From Desulfobacterales bacterium HSG2 (GTDB lineage: Bacteria > Desulfobacterota > Desulfobacteria > Desulfobacterales > 4be13): a stretch of DNA of 35,143 nucleotides. Each line of letters starts with the position of its first letter. Within the stretch, counting starts at the first letter, position 1. This document shows positions 21,265-29,818 of this stretch, piece by piece. Position numbers and translations under genes: made by a program. The notes below the pieces were generated by a model. It did not search any database. It was not told where the DNA came from and worked only from the letters and a program-made list of their open reading frames with translations. The stretch lies in NCBI GenBank assembly GCA_030378035.1, contig JAUCGI010000048.1, forward strand, positions 1 to 35,143. The letters run 5' to 3'.

Positions 21265-21519
21265 TCATTTCAGGATTCCCCTGAACGGAACATTCTCAAC
21301 GATGAAATCCGGGGGCGTACTCGGAAGCGAGTATATGACATTCATATCTTTTTTCCTGTAATCCTGGTAAGCCTCCCTTATCTTCTTTGCGTCGTCACTG
21401 ACTTTCAGAACCTTTCCCTCTGTGATTCTGTACTCTGTTTCCGAAATCCTTTCTTCCACAATGTCTCCGAGCAGAATGAACTGGTCGGGATATTGCCTTC
21501 GTATTTCTGACCATTTCAT
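21265..21519 (-). CDS. Small conserved hypothetical protein
   Basis: The protein has 84 residues, starting MKWSEIRRQYPDQFILLGDI and continuing YRITEGKVLKVSDDAKKIRE with a final DMNVIYSLPSTPPDF stretch. The KWSEIRxxYPDQF opening is a recurring start of small hypothetical proteins that often precede retropepsin-like or nuclease genes, but no such partner is here. It lies 42 bases after the AAA/PDDEXK_9 gene on the minus strand and may be co-transcribed. Function unknown. Confidence 0.6.
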   Translation of the reverse strand: MKWSEIRRQYPDQFILLGDIVEERISETEYRITEGKVLKVSDDAKKIREAYQDYRKKDMNVIYSLPSTPPDFIVENVPFRGILK

Positions 21520-21561
21520 TTTATTTGCCTCATATATTCGATTTTCTTCCTCCGGCTGAAA

Positions 21562-23130
21562 TCAGGCAATTTTCCATTCGATTATATTCCGTTTTTCCGA
21601 GTCGAAATTGATTCCCATGAGAATGATTTTTTTTCCGCACTGCCTGTACGGGTCCGCGTACCCTTTCTCCCGGATCTGGTCAATGCCTGCCTGTGCGCTC
21701 TGGTTGCATTTGAATTCGATGATGTAAATTTTGTCCGGAAATTCCATCACCAGATCAACCCGCCCCTTGCAGCTCATTATCTCACTCCGGGCATTCACGC
21801 CGGAGGCGCACACCATCAGATAAAAGATGGTATGAAAATAAGCTTCGTCCCGCTTTGTTTCCAAAGCGTACGGGATGGATGCGAATATCGCTTTTACAGC
21901 TTCGATGAACGCATCGGTGTTTTCCTGTTTCAGGAAACCGGACAGGCGCAGAAAAAGTGATTTGTCGCTGCCGTTTCCGGGAATGTATGAGAACATCAGA
22001 AATTTCAGAAAGGAAATCCTGACCTCCTGATTCGGGTACCGAAATGAGAAAATGTCATCCTCAATGTCCCGGATGGTGATATACCCGGCCTGGTACAGCA
22101 GTGCCTCGGGCTGGAGGCGCTCGATTTCATAGACGCTGAATATTTGCTCGTCCAACTGGAGATTTTCGATTTTCGCCACCTGATAGTCGCTCTCTTTCAG
22201 CAGGTTCACCAGAAACGTGGGGGTTCCGGTCTCAAACCAGTAGTTCCTGAAATCCTTCTGTTTGAGAACTGACAGGACCGAGAAGGGATTATACACCCGG
22301 ATGTCGCGTTTTGAAAAACGGTATCCGTCATAATACCATTCCAGTTTCTCCATGATTCCGGTTTCCGGGATTCCCGTCTTCTCGGACAGGGCCCTGATAT
22401 GAGGCCGGAAATATGTTCCGAGTTCTTCCCGGGTGTATCCCAGCATGTCCGCATAGGGTTCCGTCATGGTCAGGTCCTCGAGATTGTTGAGCTCCGAAAA
22501 AATGGAAACCCTGCTGAATTTGGACACGCCCGTGATCAAGACCAGACGCAGGACCGATGAGACATCACCGCCCTTGATCACGCCGAAAAAATATTTGAGA
22601 ACATCCCGGTTCGCTTTGGCAGTCTCCAGAGCTTTCTCACCCTTTCCCAGATGATCGATCAGGGGTTTGTCATATTCATCAATCAGTATCACAACCGGCA
22701 TGCCGGTCTTCTGATACAAAGATAGAATAAGCTCCTTGAACTGATTCTTCAGCAGAGGGGCCTCAGAAGGCAGATCATGGGCTTCGGCGATCTGTTCCAG
22801 GGTTCTCCGCAGGCTCAATTTCAGATTCTCCGGCGTGTCATGGCTGATTTCATTAAAATCCAAGAGGATAACCGGATGCGGTTTCCATTCCCATTCCGTG
22901 TTCTCTGCTATCCACAGCCCGTCAAACAGGTTCTTTTTTCCCTGGAACAGACACCGCAGTGTCGAAACCGTCAGGGATTTGCCGAACCTGCGGGGGCGGG
23001 ACATGAAATAGTATTTTCCCTCATCAACCATCTGAAAGAGATGGCGGGTTTTGTCAACATATACGCATTCATTTGCACGAATGCTTTCATAAGATGAATC
23101 TCCGAGGGGGAGTCTCTGAATTTTTCTCAT
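21562..23130 (-). CDS. AAA-ATPase-like / PDDEXK_9 protein
   Basis: The protein has 522 residues. The N-terminal AAA_ATPase-like domain (PF09820 style) contains YVDKTRHLFQMVDEGKYYFM, then SRPRRFGKSLTVSTL with a shortened P-loop, and VVILIDEYDKPLIDHLG as Walker B. The C-terminal PD-(D/E)XK_9 nuclease-like domain (PF08011 style) contains FYLMVCASGVNARSEIMSCK, GRVDLVMEFPDKIYIIEFKC (D...ExK) and QIREKGYADPYRQCGKKIIL. This family is heavily expanded in Bacteroidetes and Desulfobacterota. Its role is unproven, with a mobile or restriction-like function suspected. The protein appears complete. Confidence 0.88.
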   Translation of the reverse strand: MRKIQRLPLGDSSYESIRANECVYVDKTRHLFQMVDEGKYYFMSRPRRFGKSLTVSTLRCLFQGKKNLFDGLWIAENTEWEWKPHPVILLDFNEISHDTPENLKLSLRRTLEQIAEAHDLPSEAPLLKNQFKELILSLYQKTGMPVVILIDEYDKPLIDHLGKGEKALETAKANRDVLKYFFGVIKGGDVSSVLRLVLITGVSKFSRVSIFSELNNLEDLTMTEPYADMLGYTREELGTYFRPHIRALSEKTGIPETGIMEKLEWYYDGYRFSKRDIRVYNPFSVLSVLKQKDFRNYWFETGTPTFLVNLLKESDYQVAKIENLQLDEQIFSVYEIERLQPEALLYQAGYITIRDIEDDIFSFRYPNQEVRISFLKFLMFSYIPGNGSDKSLFLRLSGFLKQENTDAFIEAVKAIFASIPYALETKRDEAYFHTIFYLMVCASGVNARSEIMSCKGRVDLVMEFPDKIYIIEFKCNQSAQAGIDQIREKGYADPYRQCGKKIILMGINFDSEKRNIIEWKIA

Positions 23131-23189
23131 TTTATGCTCCTTATTCGCCTGGGTTCTTCTGCACGGATTCGTGATAAAAAAGGATTACG

Positions 23190-23262
23190 AGCCGGACTCG
23201 AACCAATCCTTGCTTATCGCTAATCCGTGTAGATGGCTGCTCTGTGTAGATGGCTGCTCCGT
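23190..23262. repeat. Short tandem repeat and tRNA T-arm-like word
   Basis: CCGTGTAGATGGCTGCT (23225-23241) and CTGTGTAGATGGCTGCT (23242-23258) are adjacent 17-bp copies followed by a partial third. Before them, on the minus strand, GGTTCGAGTCCGGCTC resembles a tRNA T-arm, with a possible 6-bp GGATTA/TAATCC pairing around it. No D-arm or anticodon arm is present, so it is not a tRNA gene. It lies in the 141-base gap upstream (plus-strand sense) of the next protein's end. Confidence 0.4.
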
Positions 23263-23271
23263 GCAGATTCG

Positions 23272-24495
23272 TTATTCCTTGATGCATATCGCACATTTGA
23301 CAAACCTGTCAGTTTCATAAATTCCTATATCAGTATTTTCATATAAAACACTACCCTCCCAAATTTCACCCCATGTATTATTTCTTACACTGGCATCGAA
23401 ATCTACATTATCGACACATTTGCGGTTACTTCTGGCATGATTATAGTAACCACCCATTCCATAGCCAGTATATGCCTTAGTCCATCCTCTTGGGCATGTA
23501 GAGGTTCCCCATATTTCAAAAACCGGGTTTCCAACATAGCACTTGGCGCATTTCACTTCTCTGCGTTCGATTATTCCAGGAGGCATGAATTGCAGATCAC
23601 CAGTGCCTAATGGACGAAGGAGGTCACCATAATTAGTACCAGGTCCTTCTGCTCCTACATCTCCTGCTGTTACGCATGTAGGTTCGGCGCTTCCTCCTTG
23701 CTGGTAATGTCCATTAAAAGCGAAGCCTGAATGAAGAAGCTCCGTTCCTTCTGGACATTCCCCATTACCCCATCGAGTAAACACATCCCCTCCTCCTGAG
23801 CTACCGCCAATACACCCATTGCCATCACAGATTGTGCCTGTAGCTTTAATATTCCCTGTCACCTCCAAACTCTCACTCGGGTTTGCGGTACCGATGCCGA
23901 CATTGCCATTGTTGTAGGAAATATCGCTTCCGCTTTTTGACCAGACTTTGTTTGTGGAAATGGCCTCATCCAGATCATCCAGTATGTCCTGTAAATTGGT
24001 TGCGCTTGAGTGATAGAATTCGTCATAGACGCCTATCTTGGATGCACCGGAAGTCTGTGATGAGGCTGTGGTGTCCAGTCCCGCCACCTTTTCCGCAGAG
24101 CCGGCCCGGATTGAGTATGCCGTGCTGGTCAGTTCCCGCCGGGGTGTCATCTCCGAATCGCTCCCGACACTCATGCCGAGATAAAGCGGCTCGTCAAACA
24201 AACCTTCGGTCAGTCCGTTTACCCCGCCGAGAACCACGTTGAATATCCCCTGACTCACTGTCACGCTGTTGTGCGTCTCGGTCCAGAGTGCGCTTCCGCC
24301 TGCCGATGTGTTGTAAAGCCTGAATGTCATTTTCACCGTATCACTTACGGGACTGCCGCCCGTGTCCGCCAGATAGCCCTGGTAATTGATCATCATTGGA
24401 ACCTCGGCTAATGCCATGAAAGGGATTAATCCGAGTAATAGCAATACGCCAATGAGACTACACAAAGCTCTTTCCTTTTTGCCTCTCATCATCAT
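23272..24495 (-). CDS. Secreted protein with a short-chain-collagen-C4-like C-terminal domain (copy 1)
   Basis: The protein has 407 residues. Three ATG codons in a row begin at 24495 behind GGAGG. Signal peptide (CSLIGVLLLLGLIPFMALA), then a beta-rich stalk with VPMMINYQGYLADTGGSPVS, ETHNSVTVSQGIFNVVLGGV and MTPRRELTSTAYSIRA, and NVGIGTANPSESLEVTGNIK as in tail-fibre-like bacterial surface proteins. The last ~170 residues form a duplicated Cys-rich module: VFTRWGNGECPEGTELLHSG with CAKCY, then FEIWGTSTCPRGWTKAYTGY with a final CAICIKE. The WG..CP..YTGY..H..C...CA.C plan resembles the globular domain of invertebrate short-chain collagens such as C4. The gene lies 25 bases from its paralog. Confidence 0.75.
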   Translation of the reverse strand: MMMRGKKERALCSLIGVLLLLGLIPFMALAEVPMMINYQGYLADTGGSPVSDTVKMTFRLYNTSAGGSALWTETHNSVTVSQGIFNVVLGGVNGLTEGLFDEPLYLGMSVGSDSEMTPRRELTSTAYSIRAGSAEKVAGLDTTASSQTSGASKIGVYDEFYHSSATNLQDILDDLDEAISTNKVWSKSGSDISYNNGNVGIGTANPSESLEVTGNIKATGTICDGNGCIGGSSGGGDVFTRWGNGECPEGTELLHSGFAFNGHYQQGGSAEPTCVTAGDVGAEGPGTNYGDLLRPLGTGDLQFMPPGIIERREVKCAKCYVGNPVFEIWGTSTCPRGWTKAYTGYGMGGYYNHARSNRKCVDNVDFDASVRNNTWGEIWEGSVLYENTDIGIYETDRFVKCAICIKE

Positions 24496-24520
24496 TTTCC
24501 TCCTTAAAATTTTTGAAACG

Positions 24521-25753
24521 CTATTCCCTGATACATACTGCACATTTGACAAACCTGCCAGTTTCATAAATTCCTACGTCTGTGTTATTGTGTAAAACAG
24601 TGCCATACCAAGCAGTACCCCAATTATTATTCATTACGCTGAAATCGAAATCTACATTATCAACACATTTACGATTAGTTTGATGGGCATGTAGATGGGA
24701 TGCCCCCATTGCATAGCCAGTATATGCGGCAGTCCAATCCCTCGGGCAAATTGAAGTCCCCCACATCTCAAAAGCCGGGCTCTTGACATAACACTTGGCG
24801 CATTTTATTTCTCTTTTTTCAATTATTCCAGGAGGCACATTGCTCGCCTCCCCCGTACCCAATGGATAGAGTATATCAGCTGAACTGCTTGTGGATTCTC
24901 CTAAATCCCCTGACGTCAGGCAAGTAGGCTCTGCACTACCTCCTTCCTGAGAGTAGTGTTCATTAAAAGCGAACCCTGTATAAAGAAGCTCACTTTCTCC
25001 AGGACATTCCCCATTCCCCCACCTCGTAAACACACTCCCAATATTATTCGCCTTTATGTTGCCGTCAATATCCAGTTTAGCTGTCGGGCTTGTTGTGCCG
25101 ATACCGACATTGCCGTCGGTGTAATAGAGATCACCGCTTGGATTCTCCTGCCAGGCATCAGAGCCAGGCGATGCTGAACAACAGCTTTTAATCGCCTCGT
25201 CCAAATCATCCAGAATATCTTGGACATTTGTTGCGCTTGAATGATCGAACTCGTCATAGACGCCTATCTTGGATGCACCGGAAGAGAGTGATGAAGTCAT
25301 GCCTAATTCATCTTTTGTATAGCCGTCAGAAGGTGAGCCTCCGCAGTTCGTACAGGTATCCGCAACCGCCGCCCGAATCGCATACGCCGTACTGTTCAGC
25401 TTGCGCCTTGGCGTCATCTCCGAATCACTTCCGACACTCACGCCAAGATAAAGCTCACTGTCAAACAGCCCCTCGCTGAGTCCGTTCACTCCTCCGAGAA
25501 CAACATTGAAAATCCCGCTGCTCACGGTCACGCTGTTATGCGTCTCTGTCCAAAGCACACTTCCGCCTGATGACATGCTGTAAAGTCTGAACATCATTTT
25601 TACTGTATCATTCACAGCCTCACCGCCTGTGCCTGCCAGATAGCCCTGATAATTGATCATCATGGGAACACCGGCATGGACCGTACAAGTCATCATGCCC
25701 ATAAACAAAGACACACCAATGATAGTTACCAACAACTTCTTTTTTGCTTTCAT
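24521..25753 (-). CDS. Secreted protein with a short-chain-collagen-C4-like C-terminal domain (copy 2)
   Basis: The protein has 410 residues; ATG 25753 follows GGAGG at 6 bases. It has the same architecture as its downstream paralog: signal peptide (LLVTIIGVSLFMGMMTCTVHA), VPMMINYQGYLAGTGGEAVN stalk, NVGIGTTSPTAKLDIDGNIK and the duplicated Cys-rich module (VFTRWGNGECPGESELLYTG, FEMWGTSICPRDWTAAYTGY, ending CAVCIRE). The two are strongly similar at both ends but differ in the linker, where this copy has CTNCGGSPSDGYTKDELG. Tandem duplication is evident. It is likely a surface or appendage protein; binding function is unknown. Confidence 0.75.
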   Translation of the reverse strand: MKAKKKLLVTIIGVSLFMGMMTCTVHAGVPMMINYQGYLAGTGGEAVNDTVKMMFRLYSMSSGGSVLWTETHNSVTVSSGIFNVVLGGVNGLSEGLFDSELYLGVSVGSDSEMTPRRKLNSTAYAIRAAVADTCTNCGGSPSDGYTKDELGMTSSLSSGASKIGVYDEFDHSSATNVQDILDDLDEAIKSCCSASPGSDAWQENPSGDLYYTDGNVGIGTTSPTAKLDIDGNIKANNIGSVFTRWGNGECPGESELLYTGFAFNEHYSQEGGSAEPTCLTSGDLGESTSSSADILYPLGTGEASNVPPGIIEKREIKCAKCYVKSPAFEMWGTSICPRDWTAAYTGYAMGASHLHAHQTNRKCVDNVDFDFSVMNNNWGTAWYGTVLHNNTDVGIYETGRFVKCAVCIRE

Positions 25754-25777
25754 TTTTTCCTCCTTAATTTTGTTATG

Positions 25778-25847
25778 ACTACAAGGATTTGGTTTAGTAA
25801 GGATGAACGCTTTGAAACCATCCTTACCAAACTCAATCCCTGTAGTT
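25778..25847. repeat. Palindromic element, ACTACAAGGATTTGGTTTAG arms (copy A)
   Basis: The arms ACTACAAGGATTTGGTTTAG and TACCAAACTCAATCCCTGTA pair over about 28 bp around a 12-base centre. It lies 3 bases after the TAG stop of the BACON/cohesin-like gene and about 25 bases before the collagen-like gene start. There is no T tract, so it is not an obvious intrinsic terminator. It belongs to the same family as 30324-30494. Confidence 0.75.
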
Positions 25848-25849
25848 AT

Positions 25850-27544
25850 CTAACCTGAAATATCCCGCAAAATATAAATCACATCCTCCAGTCCCACCTT
25901 TCCATTCCCGTTTACATCTCTATCGGAATTCATTTCAGCCGGACTGCCTACCAGCATTTTCAAAATAATGATCGCATTACGCAACTCACCGGTATTGCCA
26001 TCAACTGTCACTTCAATCACATCACCGTCCAGATCGGTAAGCAGTATTTCTGTCAGTTCAAAAGCATATTCTCCTTCTGATTTCAAAAGCCAGGTGATCG
26101 AAGCCAAAACGCCGTCTCCGCTCGGGCCCGGGGGTGTCGGTCCCAATGTGCTGACAGCATATTTTGCCACACCCGCTTCACTGTCAAAGGTGTTTTCCAC
26201 TTCAAAGGGATTCCGGCCCGTGCTTTTAAGAAAATCACCCAGTAAGATTTTTCCCTGTCCTTCAAGCACTGAAGGATCAAAATTCAATTCAAACTCAAAG
26301 CTTCCCAGATTTTCAACACCGCAGACCGTAATATCCATTGCAAAGGTCTGACCGACCCCGACATCCTGATCGTCATATACAAGTTTGACAAACGGCCCTC
26401 CCTGATAACACGGATCCGTCTCAGGAACAACACATAAAATATCATTGCCGGACGGGGTTGTCAAGAGAGCCTCTTTTATAAAAATACCCGAGGTGCTTCC
26501 GCTCTTCAAAGAGAGCCAGTTAATTGTAATTAAAATGCCGCTGCCGTCAGGGCCTGCCTGGGTTGCGCCTAATGTTGTCACTGCATACCTGATAACACCG
26601 GCGCCGCAATCCGTGCTGTCAGCTACCGGGAATATTGCTCGTCCGGTGCTACCGAGAAAATCGCCCTGCTCAACACTCTGGGCGCAGACAACAGACGGGT
26701 CAAAATGGATTTCAATCTCAAAACCGCCCAAATTTTTTGCATCTGCAACTTTAACCTGAGTTGTAAAGGACGTCTGCGATTCAAATTTCTGAACGGAATG
26801 GATAATTGATAAAACCGGTGCCCGGGGTTGTGCCACTTTAACCGTCTGCGGACTGTTTTTGGCATCAGGGCTTGTAACTATGATCGTTCCGATTCTCTGG
26901 TCGCCTGAATGCGAACCGTAACCTATCCGTATCTCTCCATCATTTTTACCGGTCTTTCCGCTCTCAATGGTCAGCCAGGGAACATCAGCCTCCGCAACCC
27001 AGTTCATCGTGCCGCTCCCTGTGTTTTTAACCGTGAAGCTCGTTGAACCGCCTGTTTCAGGAGCATCATAGATAGCCGGCGTAAGAGATAACACAGGGCC
27101 GTCACCCTCCCTGACCGTAAATGCAAAAGAAGTGCTGGCTTTATCATTATCCCCGTCTCTTACCGTAACAATGATCTCAGACATGCCGAACTTCCCGTCG
27201 GCAGGGGTGATCGTTACGGTTCTGTCGGATCCGGAGCCGCCAAAAACAATATTTTCATCAGGCACAAAGCTGGCATTCAATGATCTGCCTTCCACCGCCA
27301 ATGCGCTGGCTGAGGTTTCCGCATCACTGACTGTGAAGGGGATGGTTATCATTGGATTGTTTTTACTGGCCTCCTGGTCCTGAATATCGGAAATCGTCGG
27401 GGAGGAATTCACGGTTCCGGTACCGACTCTGGCTAATCTGTTGCCCTTGGAAAAATAGGAATACTTGGCAGTGCCAGCCATTGAAGAAGAAACGCAGAAT
27501 AAAACGGCCATAAACAAAATCACAAACATTTCTTTAATTTTCAT
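25850..27544 (-). CDS. Secreted BACON and cohesin-like domain protein
   Basis: The protein has 564 residues; ATG 27544 has GGAGG upstream. Signal peptide ~1-23. Residues ~45-145 form a cadherin-like/Ig-like repeat (ITIPFTVSDAETSASALAVE, DGDNDKASTSFAFTV). A BACON domain follows at ~155-245 (NTGSGTMNWVAEADVPWLTI, GTIIVTSPDAKNSPQTV). Cohesin-like domains lie at ~250-370 (NLGGFEIEIHFDPSVVCAQS) and ~380-500 (NLGSFEFELNFDPSVLEGQG). The C-terminus has a single dockerin-type calcium loop (DRDVNGNGKVGLEDVIYILR) preceded by an atypical first half. The cohesin-like parts closely resemble those of 18251-19801, so the two probably act in the same extracellular system. Confidence 0.82.
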   Translation of the reverse strand: MKIKEMFVILFMAVLFCVSSSMAGTAKYSYFSKGNRLARVGTGTVNSSPTISDIQDQEASKNNPMITIPFTVSDAETSASALAVEGRSLNASFVPDENIVFGGSGSDRTVTITPADGKFGMSEIIVTVRDGDNDKASTSFAFTVREGDGPVLSLTPAIYDAPETGGSTSFTVKNTGSGTMNWVAEADVPWLTIESGKTGKNDGEIRIGYGSHSGDQRIGTIIVTSPDAKNSPQTVKVAQPRAPVLSIIHSVQKFESQTSFTTQVKVADAKNLGGFEIEIHFDPSVVCAQSVEQGDFLGSTGRAIFPVADSTDCGAGVIRYAVTTLGATQAGPDGSGILITINWLSLKSGSTSGIFIKEALLTTPSGNDILCVVPETDPCYQGGPFVKLVYDDQDVGVGQTFAMDITVCGVENLGSFEFELNFDPSVLEGQGKILLGDFLKSTGRNPFEVENTFDSEAGVAKYAVSTLGPTPPGPSGDGVLASITWLLKSEGEYAFELTEILLTDLDGDVIEVTVDGNTGELRNAIIILKMLVGSPAEMNSDRDVNGNGKVGLEDVIYILRDISG

Positions 27545-27581
27545 AAATCATGTCCTCCTGAAAAGTGTCTGAATCGCAGAT

Positions 27582-29195
27582 TCAGACAGATTGCACAGAT
27601 TTGGCAGACCGCTTTGATCTGCGGTTCAAACTTATTATTGCCACCAGCAAAACCAAACATCCATAAGGAAAAAATCTTGCCACATAAGGCCCCGGCGCAA
27701 ATACGTCCGACAGCCTCACCTTATCCATCAATGCCATTGCCGGCTGCGGCTCATTGACCGGCACATCAATGAGCGGCCCTTCTGACTTCACACGCCCCAA
27801 TGCGTCAATAACAACTGAAACGCCGGTATTTGTACAGCGAATGAAATCCCGCCGGGTTTCCACAGCACGGAAGGAGGCCAGTGCCAGATGCTGTCTGGCA
27901 GCCGCGCTCTCCCCGAACCATGCGTCACTGGCAATGGATACCAGCAGATTCGGCTTTTGCCGTGCTATTTCATGAGCAAAATTCATGTTCATATCTTCGG
28001 AACAGATCAGCATTCCGATATGCAAACCGTCATCGCAAAGTATTTGCGGCGATTCTCCTGAGACGATATCCGGCCAGTCAGGGAGTTTCGTCCGACAGCG
28101 TTCTGCCGCTTGGGGGAAAGTCTCGCCAAACGGGATATACTCAGCAAAAGGAACCAGATGGGTTTTGTCATATCTGCCTGCAATTGCCCTGCTTTCGGAT
28201 ACCAGCACCGCACTGTTATAGACATCCGCACCGCCGAATGTATGGGTGAGCGCACCAAAAAGAAGTCTTCCCTTAACTCCGGGCCGCAGTTCCCACGGGT
28301 GTCCCGGCGGATATGCCTGCTTCATCTGCCGATCAAAGAGATACGGCCAAGAGGATTCGGGCCACACAATCAGTTCGGCATTTTGTTCAGCCAACATAAC
28401 ACTAGCCCGACGCAGCGCTCTGATGTATTTGTCTCCGTTGATCTTTCGCTCCTCAGCAGATACAATGCCAAAGTTGGGCTGAACCATGCCCACCTGCAAC
28501 GCGGCTGCTTTTTTTCGCACAACAGCGATATGGCCTGCCCGGATCCATCCCAGTATCAGTATAAATACGAATACAGCCGCTCCGATTTTTGCAGCCTTTC
28601 CGGGCATCCCCTGTTTTCTCAGGGCCGGAACTGCTTCCGCTATGATCAGATTGCCTGACACAATCAGGGCTGAAACAGCGGGTGGCCCTCCTATCTCTGC
28701 GATCTGAATTAATGGCCATGCCCGCCAGACGGTGATGGCCAGATATGTCTTAAATATAAAAGGTATGGCTGTTTCAGCGATGACAATGCAGAACGGTGCG
28801 ATTATCAGCCAGTTTAACCGACAGCGGCGAGCCAGCAGACTGCAAATCCCGCCCCAAAGCAAATATGTCAATGCTTGGTATGCACATATTGCAATTGTCA
28901 GGCCGATACTGGAAAGCCTTGGTAAGTTGGCAAAGTTTTCCAACAGCGGAACCCACCAGAGACTCCCGCCGAATATGAACACGAATCCCATGAGCCAGCC
29001 CATGGCCGCGGCCTGAAGCGGCCTTGCATCCCGGATGCTCAGGTAAAGCGGGATCAGGCCGATGAATGCCAAGGGGAACAGGTCAAAGTCCGGTGATGCA
29101 AGGATGAGCAGAGTCCCTGACACTATCGGAGACAGGAATCTGTGAGATGCTGTGTTCAATCCTGACAATTTTTTAATCAGATGATTTTGTGACAT
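27582..29195 (-). CDS. lnt: Apolipoprotein N-acyltransferase
   Basis: The protein has 537 residues from ATG 29195 (MSQNHLIKKLSGL), just one base after the preceding stop; the TTG 29207 frame overlaps that gene. The N-terminal half has six to seven membrane helices (TLLILASPDFDLFPLAFIGL, then LMGFVFIFGGSLWWVPLL). The nitrilase-like domain holds the expected triad: Glu in LIVWPESSWPY, Lys in RYDKTHLVPFAEYIPFGE, Cys in MLICSEDMNMNFAHEIAR. The usual ICYE is replaced by ICSE. It N-acylates lipoproteins in the periplasmic leaflet. It may be transcribed with the YgiT/DUF4258 pair upstream. Confidence 0.9.
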   Translation of the reverse strand: MSQNHLIKKLSGLNTASHRFLSPIVSGTLLILASPDFDLFPLAFIGLIPLYLSIRDARPLQAAAMGWLMGFVFIFGGSLWWVPLLENFANLPRLSSIGLTIAICAYQALTYLLWGGICSLLARRCRLNWLIIAPFCIVIAETAIPFIFKTYLAITVWRAWPLIQIAEIGGPPAVSALIVSGNLIIAEAVPALRKQGMPGKAAKIGAAVFVFILILGWIRAGHIAVVRKKAAALQVGMVQPNFGIVSAEERKINGDKYIRALRRASVMLAEQNAELIVWPESSWPYLFDRQMKQAYPPGHPWELRPGVKGRLLFGALTHTFGGADVYNSAVLVSESRAIAGRYDKTHLVPFAEYIPFGETFPQAAERCRTKLPDWPDIVSGESPQILCDDGLHIGMLICSEDMNMNFAHEIARQKPNLLVSIASDAWFGESAAARQHLALASFRAVETRRDFIRCTNTGVSVVIDALGRVKSEGPLIDVPVNEPQPAMALMDKVRLSDVFAPGPYVARFFPYGCLVLLVAIISLNRRSKRSAKSVQSV

Positions 29196-29196
29196 A

Positions 29197-29448
29197 TCAG
29201 CTTGCAATAGCCATTTCCCTGTATGGGATTTCTATCATCCTGACGGGTTCTTCCCCGGAATGCGCCAGTTTTTCCATTTCCTTCACGATTTCCGCCCTGA
29301 AATATTGTTCTCCGCACTTCGGGCAGACTCCGGCCGGAACATTGTCAATTATCGCAATAAGTTCGTTACCCCAGCGATAGTCAACAGTGACTTTTTTTTC
29401 TGAGACATCTCCTCCGCAGAAATGGCATCGGGAATAGACTCTGGGCAT
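29197..29448 (-). CDS. YgiT-type zinc-finger antitoxin-like protein
   Basis: The protein has 83 residues: CHFCGGDVSEKK, then YRWGNELIAIIDNVPAGVCP with CPKCGEQYFRAE. The paired CxxC zinc motif matches the N-terminal half of MqsA/YgiT antitoxins; the DNA-binding HTH half is absent, as in many short YgiT proteins that follow DUF4258 toxins. It lies 2 bases after the DUF4258 gene and its end abuts lnt. Confidence 0.85.
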   Translation of the reverse strand: MPRVYSRCHFCGGDVSEKKVTVDYRWGNELIAIIDNVPAGVCPKCGEQYFRAEIVKEMEKLAHSGEEPVRMIEIPYREMAIAS

Positions 29449-29450
29449 TT

Positions 29451-29795
29451 TTATCTCCTTTCTCTGTAATCTTCAGTCCATTTATGAGACTGTCCAGAAG
29501 GATCATAAAGGGTGATAAGCAGAAGTTCCCCGATATCCTCCTTTATTGTGCATACAATGTGAACCAGCCTGGCTCCGCAGAATCCCAGAACCAGACAACT
29601 CGGGCCTCGCGGATCATCCGGATAATCTTCTATTATTTCGCAGTTTCTCAATGCGGTTTCCAACTCCCATATACGGATCATATGAATTTCCCGTTTTTGT
29701 TCCGCATGTTTCGAGAACTGATATTTTTCTTTTTCAACAAGCTTTCTTATGTTCTCCACGTCCAAAATGCAGGTCTCCCAGTTTTTTTGTTGCAA
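29451..29795 (-). CDS. DUF4258 toxin-like protein
   Basis: The protein has up to 114 residues from TTG 29795; TTG 29765 behind GGGAG is also plausible. The hallmark N-terminal helix with a His is YQFSKHAEQKREIHMIRIWE, followed by EIIEDYPDDPRGPSCLVLGF, LVHIVCTIKEDIGELLLITL and YDPSGQSHKWTEDYRERR. DUF4258 adopts a RelE/MqsR-like fold. With the downstream YgiT protein it forms a canonical toxin-first pair that looks intact. Confidence 0.8.
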   Translation of the reverse strand: MQQKNWETCILDVENIRKLVEKEKYQFSKHAEQKREIHMIRIWELETALRNCEIIEDYPDDPRGPSCLVLGFCGARLVHIVCTIKEDIGELLLITLYDPSGQSHKWTEDYRERR

Positions 29796-29818
29796 AAATG
29801 CAGATAATTCCTTCAGCT

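Noticed and set aside
23190-23227. Possible minus-strand tRNA around GGTTCGAGTCCGGCTC
   Set aside because: Only a T-arm-like word and a 6-bp flanking pairing are present; the T stem has a mismatch and wobbles, and no D or anticodon arm fits. At best a tRNA fragment.
25778-25847. Intrinsic terminator for the BACON/cohesin-like gene
   Set aside because: The stem is long and AT-balanced without a following T tract, and the same element occurs in tandem elsewhere, which fits a repeat family better.
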